DNA of 64,000 bases from Eublepharis macularius (taxonomy: Eukaryota > Chordata > Lepidosauria > Squamata > Eublepharidae). The notes beneath the pieces are model-generated. The model made no database searches, had not been told where the DNA came from, and saw only the letters and a program-made list of their open reading frames with translations. This document shows positions 22,514 to 32,929 of this stretch, one piece after another (the stretch's first letter is position 1; the number at the start of each line of letters is the position of its first letter). Made by a program: the position numbers and the translations under genes. The stretch is from positions 36,998,001-37,062,000 of the forward strand of contig NC_072806.1 of the NCBI RefSeq assembly GCF_028583425.1, given 5' to 3'.

Positions 22514-23739
22514 TCCAATGGGCCATCTCAGAGTGGCAGAGACATGGTTGGACAACAGCTGGAGGCCAGCACCCTTCCCAAGGCTCAGCTGGCCAGCGGT
22601 GGCTTTGCTGAAAGGAGGGGCTGTGTCAGTCACACACCCCACTCCAGCAGGAGTGCAGAAGCAGGGCATCATGAGGGCCCGACCCAGCCAAGGGGCGGAG
22701 ACCCAGCCAAGGAGCTTATTGGCCAGGAGGGGACAAGGAGGCAGGGTCTCAGCTGTAGGTAGGTACAGAAAGCCTCCAAGGGCTGATTGGCCCAAGCAAT
22801 AAGGGGTGGGACATGAAAAGGCTTTGAGTGCCAATTTAAACCTCTCTGCCTTAGGCCAAGTAGGAGCTGGTTGGGCTGCTCTTGTCTCAGAGCTGGCCCA
22901 TAGAGAGAGCTATAAAGGATAAGCAGGGATAAGCAGAGAGCAGCAGCAGCAGCAGCAGCAGCAGAAGAAGAAGAACAACAACAACAAAAACAAACAAAAA
23001 CAATACCCCCACCCCAGGTGAGCACAACCCCTCCCCCTCCACCTATGAGACCAGTGGGACCAGGAGGCTCAAACCCCACCTCCAGTTGGGAAACAGGAGG
23101 AGGCTCCAGCTGCTGGACTAGGCTCCTCCTCTCTGTGTTCCATCAGCCTGTTCAGCTGCACCAGGCCACATTTCTACAACCGCCTTTCCTTACAGCAATC
23201 TGGCATAGCCCGTAGCTGATTTCTGTTATTCATATGGAAAACTGGAGGCACAAAAGGTCAATTGACTTTCAGCCCAATCCTAAGGGCTGCCATGGCAGAT
23301 ATATTGGCAGACCTGTGGCAACAGGCCATGGTGCAGTTGCACCATTGGCTGGCTGCTGTGGAACTGCGCCAGGGTGCTGTGCCAGCATAACTCCAGGTGG
23401 CGCTGCCGTAACTCCAGGATCGGCTGGTAGAGCAGATAGCCAGCTGCCTCTCTGCTTTTGCTTCCCTCTGCCTGCTACCTACTTCCAGCCATCATCCCTG
23501 TTAATGTCTTTCACAAGCAGTCCTTCTTGGTTATATGCATGAGGTACATCACCTGGCTGTACAATAGGATGTCCTGCAATGATTTCAAAGCTAAGAGGTT
23601 TGTGAATGTCACAGATCTTTGCACACAAAAAAAAAATCGTTGTCCTAGGACATGTTACTTATCAACTCTTTAAAATATGCTTCTGTAGTTGTGTCATGTG
23701 GCATGGCAGACCATGTTTTGCAAAGTTTTGCTCTACACC
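22514..23739. other. Intergenic with a TATA/CAG-repeat/splice-donor cluster
   Basis: No protein-coding gene. TATAAAGG lies at 22911-22918, eight CAG units at 22941-22964 lead into AAG/AAC/AAAC repeats to about 23002, and a consensus donor CAG|GTGAGC follows at 23015-23023. The grouping looks like a promoter plus short first exon, of a retroelement or an unknown transcript. Confidence 0.35.
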
Positions 23740-24330
23740 AAACTTGAGTTCCTACCTTGCAGGAACTCAAGGCAGCTTGCGATGTAAATAACAATCATAA
23801 CCAGGGGTTTCTTTCTGGGAAAAGAGGTGGCAGAACTCTCAAGAGGGAAATGAGGAAGAAACACATGGGATTCTTTGAAATCATATTATTTTCAAGCACT
23901 ATTGCTGAGTATTTTCAAGAGGTGCCGGAACTCCGTTCCCCCGCGTTCCCGCTGAAAAAAAGCGCTGATCATAACATGAATTAAACAAAGTTTTAAAACT
24001 CAGTTTATGCCTGCCAACAAATATGAAAAGAAAGTTAATTAAAAGCAGTCCTAAATAAAAATGTCTTCAGCTATCACCTGAAGATCAGCCAATCGGGGGC
24101 CATGCACACCTCCCTGGGGATGCTATTCCATAACTGTGGGACTGCCACCAAAAAGGTCCTGCCTTGAGTACCCACCACGTAAGCTTTTAGTGGGACCAAC
24201 CTGATGACACATAACAGTGTGCAAGCTTTTGAATTCCCAAAGACCGGAATAGATACTGTGATCCAGCAATTAGAGTCAGAAAACAGGTAAATGGAGAATG
24301 TTGCAGTGAACAGGAGCTTCTTGGGCAAGA
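23740..24330 (-). repeat. LINE-derived (CR1/L2-like) remnant, split by a MITE
   Basis: The left piece (about 23740-23801) and right piece (23976-24330) belong to a reversed LINE-type 3' region of the same kind as 39945-40330. The right piece has the AAAAGCAGTCCTAAATAAAAATG / ATCACCTGAAGATC sequence. Frames are broken. Confidence 0.45.
23802..23967 (+). mobile_element. hAT-like MITE, family 1 copy C (short)
   Basis: CAGGGGTTTCTTTCTGGG start, AAAAAAAGCGCTG end. Perfect 8-bp duplication ATCATAAC at 23794-23801 and 23968-23975. Only 166 bp: the central hairpin is deleted. Confidence 0.93.
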
Positions 24331-25144
24331 AAACGGACAGATGGTTTTGGAACTAGGTGGAGATACAGATTCAAGTTTATTTAGAATTCATCTACAGAAA
24401 GAGCAGATCGCATCACAAATCTGATGGTGGACTTTAATGTGTCAGATTGCAGATCGGGGCTATTTGAACGCTTGCCTGGGAAGGGGGAGGAAAGTGCTAC
24501 AATGCTGTCATTGTGTATGGAGGGTTTTTTCCCCTATGAGTGATTCATGTGTAGTCTGAAGTGGCACAGTTTTAATAAATGGCATGTAAATCTACCGTTT
24601 GCTGTGCAATCCTCACGCTGGTATGTGCAACTGGGCTTGGCCTTACTGCGCAAGAAGAGACGTTGCCTCCCCCAGCACGTACCTAAAGACCAGAATTTTG
24701 CTTCCTTTAAAAAAGAAGCTGAGATTCTCAGCATGTCCAATTTTGGATACACTACTCCGTCCAGTGCTTGCACAGAACTGAAATATGCATAGACGGATCA
24801 GCAGCACAGCATAAGCCTACGGGAGCGATCTAAGCACGTCACAAAACAGTTCTGGACTCACCTCCAGTTGTTACAGGCTGGAGTGGCAATTCCTAGCCCA
24901 GCTTATGCAGCAAGAGTTTTGCTTTATAATGAAAGGAAGAAATAAAATCCACCCTCACAGAAGTTGCTACCGCAGGACAAAGATTGCCATTTTGCATTCA
25001 CTGCTGCTGCAAAAGCAGAGGCAACATTGGCAATCGAGCGGCCACGCATGAGTTTTCCTGTGCATTTCTCTCAATCAGCTGCCCCAGCACTCACCCCCCC
25101 CCCCCGGTGCCACCAGAGGGTTTCTTGAGGGATTCTGGGGTGGG
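24331..25144. other. Intergenic, no gene seen
   Basis: No recognisable feature. Confidence 0.5.
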
Positions 25145-25152
25145 GGTGGGGA

Positions 25153-25952
25153 CAGGGCTTTTTTTCAGCTGGAACGCGGGGGAACGGAGTTCCGGCACCT
25201 CTTGAAAATGGTCCCATGGCCGGTGGCCCCGCCCCCTGATCTCCAGACAGAGGGGAGTTTAGATTGCCCTCCGTGCCATGCGGCAATCTAAACTCCTCCC
25301 TGTCTGGAGATCAGGGGGTGGGGCCACTGGTCATGTGACCATTTTCGCCGAGGGCGAATTAAACTTTAAAAAACTCCCCCCTTGTTCCACTTGACCCAAA
25401 GTGATGCCATTGTGCCAGGGCCAGATCGACGGGGGGCAGGGGGGTAGTCTGCCCCTGGCACCGCCAAAGAGGGGGCTCCAGGCGCAGCTGCCAGTCCCAG
25501 GAGCACGCGGGCAGCAGGCGAAAGGCACCGCAGGTGGCTGGGAGGACGCCCGTGCCATTTGCCTGCCCCGCAGGACAGGGGGCGCACAGCAAGCCAGCTG
25601 CCCAGCCACCCATGCTGCTTTTCACCTGCCCCACAGGACAGGGGGCAGTCGGCTTGCCATGCACCCCCTGTCCTGTGGGGCAGGCAAAGGGCGTAGGCAG
25701 CCTCCCAGCCACTCGTGTTGCCGCCGCCAGCTCCACGGCGCGCTGGGGTAGTGGGCTTGCTGCAGGGCATCATGCGCCACCCTGCATGATGACATCACGG
25801 TGACATCATCACACAGCGCCGGGAGCATGCGCACTGCACGCACATGCGAGTGGCCGGTCTTCGGTTGCCCTGGGTGCAAGCAACCGTAGATCCGGCCCTA
25901 CCTTGTGCATTCCTGAGTTCCACCACCCCTTTTCCCAGAAAAAAAAGCCCTG
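25153..25952 (-). mobile_element. hAT-like MITE, family 1 copy D, with nested MITE
   Basis: Starts CAGGGCTTTTTTTCAGC and ends CCCAGAAAAAAAAGCCCTG. Perfect 8-bp duplication GGTGGGGA at 25145-25152 and 25953-25960. Removing the nested 485-bp element (25416-25900) and one target copy restores a normal family 1 length of about 307 bp. Confidence 0.95.
25416..25900 (+). mobile_element. hAT-like MITE, family 6, nested in copy D
   Basis: Ends CAGGGCCAGATCGACGG and, inverted, CCGTAGATCCGGCCCTA. Flanks CATTGTGC and CCTTGTGC match at 7 of 8. Interior is very GC-rich with inverted CCCCGCAGGACAGGGGGC-type segments, producing long spurious frames on both strands. Confidence 0.9.
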
Positions 25953-25960
25953 GGTGGGGA

Positions 25961-27048
25961 TAAAAATTGCAACTGCGGTAAAGTGCAATAGAATTACTGA
26001 TTTTTAAAGCCCTCTTGTTGTACAGTGAGGAAAATGGCAACCACATAAAAAAATGGGGGGGCACCAATGTAGGAGGGACCTCGAAAAATGCCCATTTCCC
26101 ATCCAAATTGCAGGATAATGTGCACTTGGGATGTGCTCTTCCCAAAAAGAGTACAGGAAAGCAGGTTTGGGAAAGAATACACTGAAGACAGGGAAAGGAT
26201 TGCGATTCAAGCGCAACATTGTGCAGATGCGCCAAAAGAAAAAAAAAAGCACTCCTGCTTGGATGCTAAAGTGGAGAAAACCTCGGTGCGGAAACAGGTT
26301 GACCTTGGGGCGGTCATTCTCTCTCAGCCTAACCTACCTCACATGGCATTATAAGAAATAAATGAGATAACGTCCAGAATGCTACATTCCTTGGAGGAAG
26401 AGCTGGGTAGAAATTATCCTAAAAGAAGCATTGTAGTCTGTTGGTTCTGAGTTTTTATTATTATATTTCGATTTATAAACCGCCCTTCCTCAGGGGCTCT
26501 GGGCGGTGAACAAGTTAAAATCAATAAAAACAAGAAAACAATTCTAAAATCAACATATAATAAACAATAATGAAATAAATTAACCAGATACATTAAGGTG
26601 CAATGGTGCAACTGGGCGTTCCTGTCTTTACTGGGCGTTCCTGTCTTTCTCCCACCTTCATCAGTGGCTGTTTTCCTTCTATTGTATGGCAACGTGAGTT
26701 CTCCTCCCAGTAACAAAGTCAGGGTCTATATAATCCAGATAACTGAAGAGGCGAACCAATGATTCCCAGTTCAATCCAAAAGCCACGTGGATGTGCTCAC
26801 AACAAAAGGACACATGACAAAAGGTTATGTAGTATATCATGAACTTGCAGAACTCTTGGCTGCTAGTGCAGCTATCTTTAAAATAATGAGACGAAACTGT
26901 GAAGCCTCCATTTTTAGAGGCAGTATACCAGATTACTTCATACTAGAGAGGCAAACAAGAGCAAGCAGCTATCTCCCTGTGACGGGAGTCCTCTGGCAGG
27001 TCATTCTTAGAGATAATGCCAGCCCAGTTGAACATTTGGTCTGATACA
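25961..27048. other. Intergenic with one LINE remnant
   Basis: About 26450-26600 is the reversed 3' end of an L2/CR1-like LINE (ATAAACCGCCCTTCCTC, GGGCTCTGGGCGGTG), followed by A-rich sequence. The duplicated block TACTGGGCGTTCCTGTCTTT overlaps at 26610-26650. No gene. Confidence 0.5.
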
Positions 27049-27052
27049 GAGA

Positions 27053-27276
27053 CTGTTTCCACATGCCCTCAAAGGGACGGCCCACTCATCAAACGCTGGC
27101 AGTTTTTCCTCATGAATCCAGACATCTCAGTTTGCAAAACAGTTACAGGTTGAATGGCTTCCGTTTTTTCAGTGCCTTTTTTGGGAACGCACTTTCCATG
27201 GTCCCAGAAAAAGCACCAAAAAAATGGAAGCCAGTGGTCTATTTGCATGCTGTCCCTTTAAAGGTGTGTGGAAACG
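27053..27276 (+). mobile_element. TIR MITE, family 7
   Basis: CTGTTTCCACATGCC with AAAGGGACGGC on the left matches, inverted, GCTGTCCCTTTAAAGG with TGTGTGGAAACGG on the right. Probable degraded 8-bp flanks TACAGAGA/GCCAGAGA. The interior holds an inverted TTTTTTGGTGC/GCACCAAAAAA pair. Non-coding. Confidence 0.7.
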
Positions 27277-27573
27277 GCCAGAGAGTCATTGTTATGTTCT
27301 GCTAAAACTGCCTATAGCAGCAGTTTTCAAGCTTTCTGTGCGCAGGACTGGCAGTGATTTATCTTTTGAAGAACTCCTGTCCCTCTGCCATGAAATCCCA
27401 GAGCACTGCAGAGAATTCTGGGCCAAGTTCCAGAGTGTGCACTTAGTTGTCTTGGGGGGTGGGTCTGGCCTGGCTCCTTAATTTCACTGTTACCTCAGCT
27501 GAAGCAAGAACCACACCGTAAATCATACCCATCTGTCACAGGAGAGGAGAGTCCTGAGAACGTGTCTGCCTAC

Positions 27574-27833
27574 CAGGGCTTTTTTTCAGCAGGAACGCGG
27601 GGGAACGGAGTTCTGGAACCTCTTGAAAATGGTCACATGGCTGGTGGCCCCGCCCCCTGATCTCCAGACAGAGGGGAGTTGAGATGGCCCTCTGCGCCGC
27701 TGAGCGGCGCGGAGGGCCATCTAACCTCCCCTCTGTCTGGAGACCAGGGGGCGGGGCCACCAGCCATGTGACCATTTTCTTCCAGGGCAACCTACTGAGT
27801 TCCACCACCTCTTTTTCTAGAAAAAAAGCCCTG
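27574..27833 (-). mobile_element. hAT-like MITE, family 1 copy E
   Basis: CAGGGCTTTTTTTCAGC start, AAAAAAAGCCCTG end. Perfect 8-bp duplication CTGCCTAC at 27566-27573 and 27834-27841. Confidence 0.95.
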
Positions 27834-28119
27834 CTGCCTACTAAATGAAATCTCAGGACTGATCTCCTGTTTCCTTTCCTGTTACAGGTGTTTAAGCCTG
27901 GGCATGCGTTTTTTGGTAAGAGCCAAAGAATTCTTGGCTCTTAGCCCATAGATCACAACCTGAAGCCCTGAGCCACCCAGCCCAGTGGATCTAGGACCAT
28001 TTTTTGTTTCTTCGTAAAGAGTTTTCAGTCCCCAACAGTGAAAAAAATGAGACGGAGGGGTTTTGCCCTTTCTCTGGGCACAGAGGAGGGGTCGTGGGGT
28101 GAGGGGAGGTAGCTGTGAA

Positions 28120-28195
28120 TTGCTTGCATGGGGCAGGGGTTTGGACTAGATGATCCTTGGGGTCCCTTCCAGCTCCATGTTTCAACGCTTCTAAA
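28120..28195 (+). repeat. CR1 LINE 3'-end fragment
   Basis: TTGGACTAGATGATCCTTGG, GTCCCTTCCAGCTC and ATGTTTC match the 3' end of amniote CR1 elements. The same region in reverse is at 34060-34165. Confidence 0.75.
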
Positions 28196-28419
28196 TCATC
28201 TTCTCTGACACTGATCTTTTTGAAGAGCCACCTAACAGGGACACAATTAGGATGTCATGGAGCAAGGCACACTATTGCCTTTTCCCCGTTTGTGCAAAAA
28301 CACAGCAAAGGCATTATTTTGAAGCCATGCCCATATTTCACTAGGTGCTCAAGCCTGCCTCCTTCCCCATCCACATATTCCTTTTTCTGGTACCGCCCCC
28401 CACCCCATCTCTCTTGTAA

Positions 28420-28580
28420 AATTTGTGGTAGGGTATGAGCTCTCATGAGTCACAGCTCACTTCTTCAGATACTTGCGAAAACTCATACCCTGCCACAAAT
28501 GTTGTTAGTCTTCTAGGTGCTACTGGACTCTTGCTCTTTTCTATAGCTACAGACAAACACGGCTATCTATCCATCTATCT
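28420..28580. mobile_element. Hammerhead-bearing retroelement, family B, inverted dimer
   Basis: A minus-strand core (CTGAAGA at 28462-28468, hairpin, GAGA in place of GAAA) is followed head-to-head by a partial plus copy beginning at GCGAAAACTCATACCC and running through GTTGTTAGTCTTC and CTGGACTCTTGCTCTTTTCTA. It ends in a CTAT microsatellite near 28564-28583. Confidence 0.6.
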
Positions 28581-28741
28581 ATCTGCTTCATTTATGCCGC
28601 ACCCTTTTCCCCTGTCAGATGCGCCCTGCTTATCTGCCATGTGTGCCTATTATACTCTGTACTGCATTCTGGGCCTCTGAGAATGTGTAAAGGAATATCT
28701 GTGTAGCTGTCGAACTGTGTGGCTGTGAATCGCTTATCTTG

Positions 28742-29685
28742 CAGGTGGCTACTTTCACTTTCTCGACTGGCATGGGAAAGTGTCCTTGAAGTGCCAGTCG
28801 GAGCCGCATCTCCCTGAGACATGAAACGAGCTCATCCTTGTCTCTGTGCGTGAGTATGCTGCGGAGTTCAGGCAGCATGCGGCCAAAGTACAAGACCGTA
28901 CAGAGGAAATTAAAATTGAATTCTTCAGAGCAGGGCTGAACCCAGAGTTGGTGGCAAAGACCCTGGTGCAAGATGACCCCAGAACGCTTTTAGGATGGAT
29001 CCAGCTCACCTGCGAAGTAGAAAACCGAGACCAGGTGGTCAAGCTCCTGAAAAGGCAACACCACATTGGAACTTGTAGACCTTCCCATGAAACAGGAGCG
29101 AAAGAGAAGAAGCTACCGAAGATCCACTCACCAGAGACGGAGAGGGCCATCCGCTTGAAGAGGGGTTTGTGCCTACAATGTGGAGGATCGGGCCATTTTG
29201 TGGCGGAGTGCCCCAGCGGGAAGAAAGAAGCCACGGAGAAGAGCCGCCCAGTACGGAAAGCCCCCGCACCTGCGACCAAGCCATCCCTTTCGGATTACAA
29301 GGGGCTCTGGGTTTTTTTTATGACTCTAATTAATGAGGTCCTACACAAGCACCTGTACAAGGGGGTGGTGGTTTATCTTGATGACGTTTTAATTTATTCA
29401 AAAGACTATGAATCACCTGGGAAATTAGTATGGGAGATACTAAAAACTCTGCAGGACCACCACCTGACAGCAAAACTGTCTAAATGTGAATTCCATAAAC
29501 AGGAGTTGGATTTCTTGGGTTATCGAATCTCGGGCGAGGGATTGAAAATGGGCCCTAATAAAGTGCAAGCAGTAGTGGGGTGGGACTCCCTGAAAACCAG
29601 GCAACAATTGCAGTCGTTTCTGGGATTCGCAGACTTCTGTAGGCTCTTCATAAAGAATTTTTTTAGCCTCTCGACAACCCTGTGA
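28742..29685 (+). pseudogene. Ty3/gypsy retrotransposon remnant: gag zinc knuckle joined to RT
   Basis: An open frame of about 280 codons runs from at least 28846 (a GTG codon, so not a true start) to 29685. Its first half resembles gag C-terminal sequence and has one CCHC knuckle (CxxC, GHF, C) encoded near 29168-29211. Within about 35 codons it passes into the second half of a gypsy-type RT: YLDD near 29374-29385, then the conserved F-L-G-Y/F and LGF-FCR-FIKNF region. Protease and the first half of RT, including the first catalytic Asp motif, are missing, as are RNase H and integrase. The junction is in frame. It is a deletion derivative, not a functional element. Confidence 0.85.
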
Positions 29686-29690
29686 GGTAG

Positions 29691-29943
29691 ATGTATTGTC
29701 GAAGGCTTTCATGGCCGGAGAACGCTGGTTGTTGTGGGTTTTCCGGGCTGTATTGCCGTGGTCTTGGCATTGTAGTTCCTGACGTTTCGCCAGCAGCTGT
29801 GGCTGGCATCTTCAGAGGCGTAGCACCAAAAGACAGAGATCTCTCAGTGTCACAGTGTGGAAAAGATGTAGGTCATGACGAAACGTCAGGAACTACAATG
29901 CCAAGACCACGGCAATACAGCCCGGAAAACCCACAACAACCAT
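29691..29943. mobile_element. Hammerhead-bearing retroelement, family C, inverted partial dimer
   Basis: A perfect 12-bp duplication, CCTGTGAGGTAG, flanks it at 29679-29690 and 29944-29955. The minus strand carries CTGAAGA (29809-29815), hairpin GCCAGC/GCTGGC, GAAA (29785-29788) and then CGTC. The right part is an inverted copy that starts only at GACGAAACGTC. The host sequence around it is a reversed SINE. Confidence 0.8.
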
Positions 29944-29955
29944 CCTGTGAGGTAG

Positions 29956-30062
29956 GTTAGACTGAGTGTGTGTTAGGCCCAAGGTCACCCACTGAGCTTC
30001 CACAGCAGAGAGGAATTCAGACCCGGGTCTCTCAGATCCTAATCTGACACTACTACACAACA
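29956..30062 (-). repeat. tRNA-derived SINE, reversed
   Basis: GAGGTAGGTTAGACTGAG, then CCCACTGAGCTTCCAC and GACCCGGGTCTCTCAGATCC. The SINE probably begins left of the family C element, within 29655-29690, so that element sits inside it. Confidence 0.8.
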
Positions 30063-30293
30063 CTATCTTTAAATTCCCTTGTGAGAAATTACCCTCCCAA
30101 TTTTAGAAAGCAACAGTTGCACAGCCCACTTCGCTACATTATTTACTAGGTATGAAGAACAATCTATAAAATATATAATGTAACTAAATACTGAGCCTAA
30201 AGAGAACAGCTGCTATCCTGTTGCTAGGCAGTTGAGTGCTTCTTGCTGCCCCAGTTAGCTCTTGAAGGCTAAGCTAGAATAAAGGCCCTAGAT

Positions 30294-30497
30294 AAGGTTG
30301 CCAACTCCACCTTGAGAAATTCCTGGAGATTTGGGTACAGTGCTTGGGGAGGGGAGAATTTGGGGAGGGGAGACAGCTTAGCATGGATGTGATGCCACCG
30401 AGTCCGGCCTCCAAAGCTGCAATTTCCTCCCGTGGAACTGATCTCTGTTGTGATTCCAGGAGAACTCCAGACCCCACCTGAAGGCTGGCGAGCCTAA
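30294..30497 (+). mobile_element. hAT-like MITE, family 2, degraded
   Basis: AAGGTTGCCAACTCC start and GGCTGGCGAGCCTAA end, with flanks CCCTAGAT/TCCTAGAC (6 of 8). The interior has the family's GAAATTCCTGGAGATTTGGG and AACTGATCTCTG blocks. Confidence 0.8.
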
Positions 30498-30505
30498 TCC
30501 TAGAC

Positions 30506-32408
30506 GGACCCAAGGCCTAGGTTGCCAGGACCTGTCCGTATCAGCCCGTGGGGCCTGGAGCTCCTGCTGCTCTGAGCAGACTGGGCTGACCCTCCCCCTG
30601 GTGGCAGGCAGGAGTCACTGCCAGTCAGATGCATTAGCAAGCCACCACTGTGCCAGTCAAGGAGTGTCACTCATAAACCTCACGCACCGTCAGCAGGTGG
30701 CGAACATTTCTAGCAGCTGCCCTGCTAGGTTGGGCCCGCAGAAGCCCCGGGACAACTGCCCTACCGTGCCTTCTGGATTCTGCACCATGGATCTGTGACG
30801 AATGTCCTGGTGGCAAGCTTCTAAGGAACCCCAGGACTGGCCTGTGGGATTATGGACGGCCTGTTCCAGCAAATGTTTCTTGACTGGCAGCACAAGGAAT
30901 GTTCTGGGAAAAGATTATTCCCCTCAAGGGAAACCAAGAATCTGTTCTTGGGCTGGCAGAGCCCAATACAGCCAGAATAATCTGTTTTAACTACATTTTT
31001 ATCTCACTCTTCCTTGAAAGAGCCCAGTGGGGGCTGCGCCCTTTCTGGAGGCATTTACAGGAAACTACGTCAGGCTGAGAGAGGACCATGGTCCCACGAC
31101 CACCCTCTGGGCATCCTGGCAGTGTGGGGCTCTGAACCCGACTCTCCCCCATCCTACACTCGAACTACTACTCCCCACCACTAGCTCTCCTCATCCCTTT
31201 GCATATCTCGCCTACAAGCACTGAAAGAAATGCTGATCCCCCAAATTAGAAGCATTGGGGAGTGTTCCAAATGGGAGACTGTTAGACTGATGCTCATCAA
31301 CAAAGGGATATGTTCCTGGCTGCCACTCTGTCCTCCCCATCCAAGGATTGCGAAAGCATGAAACGAGTCAGCATGCCTCTTCCCCTTCTAAGGAGGTTTG
31401 CCCCACTGGAAATTCTCCCCCAGACGAGGGAACCCTCAGCCCAGCTGTCTCTCTCCCTCTCCACAGCCTGCTCTCTGCTGGAATTCAAGGCATTGTTAGG
31501 AGCCGAATTCATGCCCTGACTTTTTTCCATGTTCAGACTCCCCCCCCTAGTAATCAAGATGAGTTGTGCAATGTGCATAATAAATTTCAGCTTTCTATGT
31601 GTGCTGGGGATGTTCCTTAGCAATTTTAACACCCTCATTAGGGAGTGAGTCAGCGAAGCCGAGGTATTGTTTAAATATATACACACAGAAAGACCGAAAG
31701 AGAGTAAGTTTGATTCCTGCCCTTTCCCGTGTCTTCTTTCATTCTCTCATGCCCAAATTGAACAATGGAAATGGAACTCCGGCTAAAGATCATAGGGTCT
31801 AGCCCCTTGGCACTGATGGGAGGGGGTCCAATTGGGTTTTGAAACCCCCAAAGTATCCTGCTGCTTTGCCAGCTGGCTTAGTTCCATTGCTAGGCTTAAA
31901 TGTCCTAAAAGACACAGGGTTCTCTCAGCACTCATTTGTCCCAGCAACAAAGCATCGCAACCGAGAGAAGCTGTACAATATAAAATTCTTCCTTCTGAAC
32001 CAGGCTCTGAACCAGGCAACCCCGCTCATGGACGAAATGATGTGATCAGAAGCTCTTCTGAACGCTGAAACGCGTGTCTCTGTGCCCGACTAACCAGGTC
32101 TGGTATAAAGTTGTCTTTAACGTTTTTTTTTTTTTACCATGTTTGACTTCCAGGAACTAGAATCTATCTTCATTTTTTAAAAATTATTTAATATTTCTTA
32201 ACACATTATTCAAAAATTTATTGAGTATTAAGAAAACAGAGAGGCACAGTCTCGCGCGCGCGCGCGCACACACACACACACTGAATTCCATTTGATTTTT
32301 AAAATTATTTTTGTTCCAAGCAGCCTTCCATCACCTCCAGTCAAACAACATTTTATGGGGAGCAACTGAGAGACGATCCGTAGGGTCGATCAGAGCCTAT
32401 CAACTCTT
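30506..32408. other. Intergenic, no gene seen
   Basis: No ORF with recognisable similarity. A poly-T run lies at 32125-32136, and an alternating CG/CA purine-pyrimidine tract at about 32253-32281. Confidence 0.5.
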
Positions 32409-32409
32409 T

Positions 32410-32620
32410 TTGGGGTAGGGTATGAGCTTTGGTGAGTCACAGTTCACTTCTTCAGATCCAAGGACAGATGGACGCACATTCTAGCTGTATCTGACGAAGT
32501 GAGCTGTGACATATGAAAACTCATCCCTACCACAAATGCTGTCAAGTCTTCTAGGTGCTACTGGACTCTTGCTTTTTTCTGCTGCTACAGACAGACGAAC
32601 CCGGCGACCCATCTTGATCT
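32410..32620. mobile_element. Hammerhead-bearing retroelement, family B, inverted dimer (decayed)
   Basis: Minus-strand core CTGAAGA at 32449-32455 with TTTG in place of TTTC near 32428. Plus-strand core CTGACGA (32491-32497), eroded hairpin, GAAA (32515-32518), then CTCATCCCTACCACAAATG and CTACTGGACTCTTGC. Both cores have lost pairing. Confidence 0.55.
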
Positions 32621-32929
32621 ATCAACTCTCTTGTTTTCTTTTTCCCTGCCAGGGCTCCTGTGCTCTTAGCAAGAAAGGCAGCAGTGCAACAGATGCACCT
32701 CGGGGTGACACAGCGACGGGAGGAAACTGCACCTGTTGCGCTGCGACCTGGGATGCTCAAATCCTTCCCCGGGGAGAGGCCAACCAAGCCCCCCCCCCTT
32801 CTCTCCTCCACCTCTTTTGATCTATTTACTTCATTGTTTGGACCCTTTAAAAAAAACCCCACCTCTTACTCCTCTGCGCCCCCCCCCTCCCCAAATTGGT
32901 TCTGCAATTTCCTCGCGGCATTATGGGAC

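Noticed and set aside
25331..25879. GC-rich open frames of 85-135 codons
   Set aside because: They lie in nested MITE sequence with inverted repeats; no protein family is recognisable.
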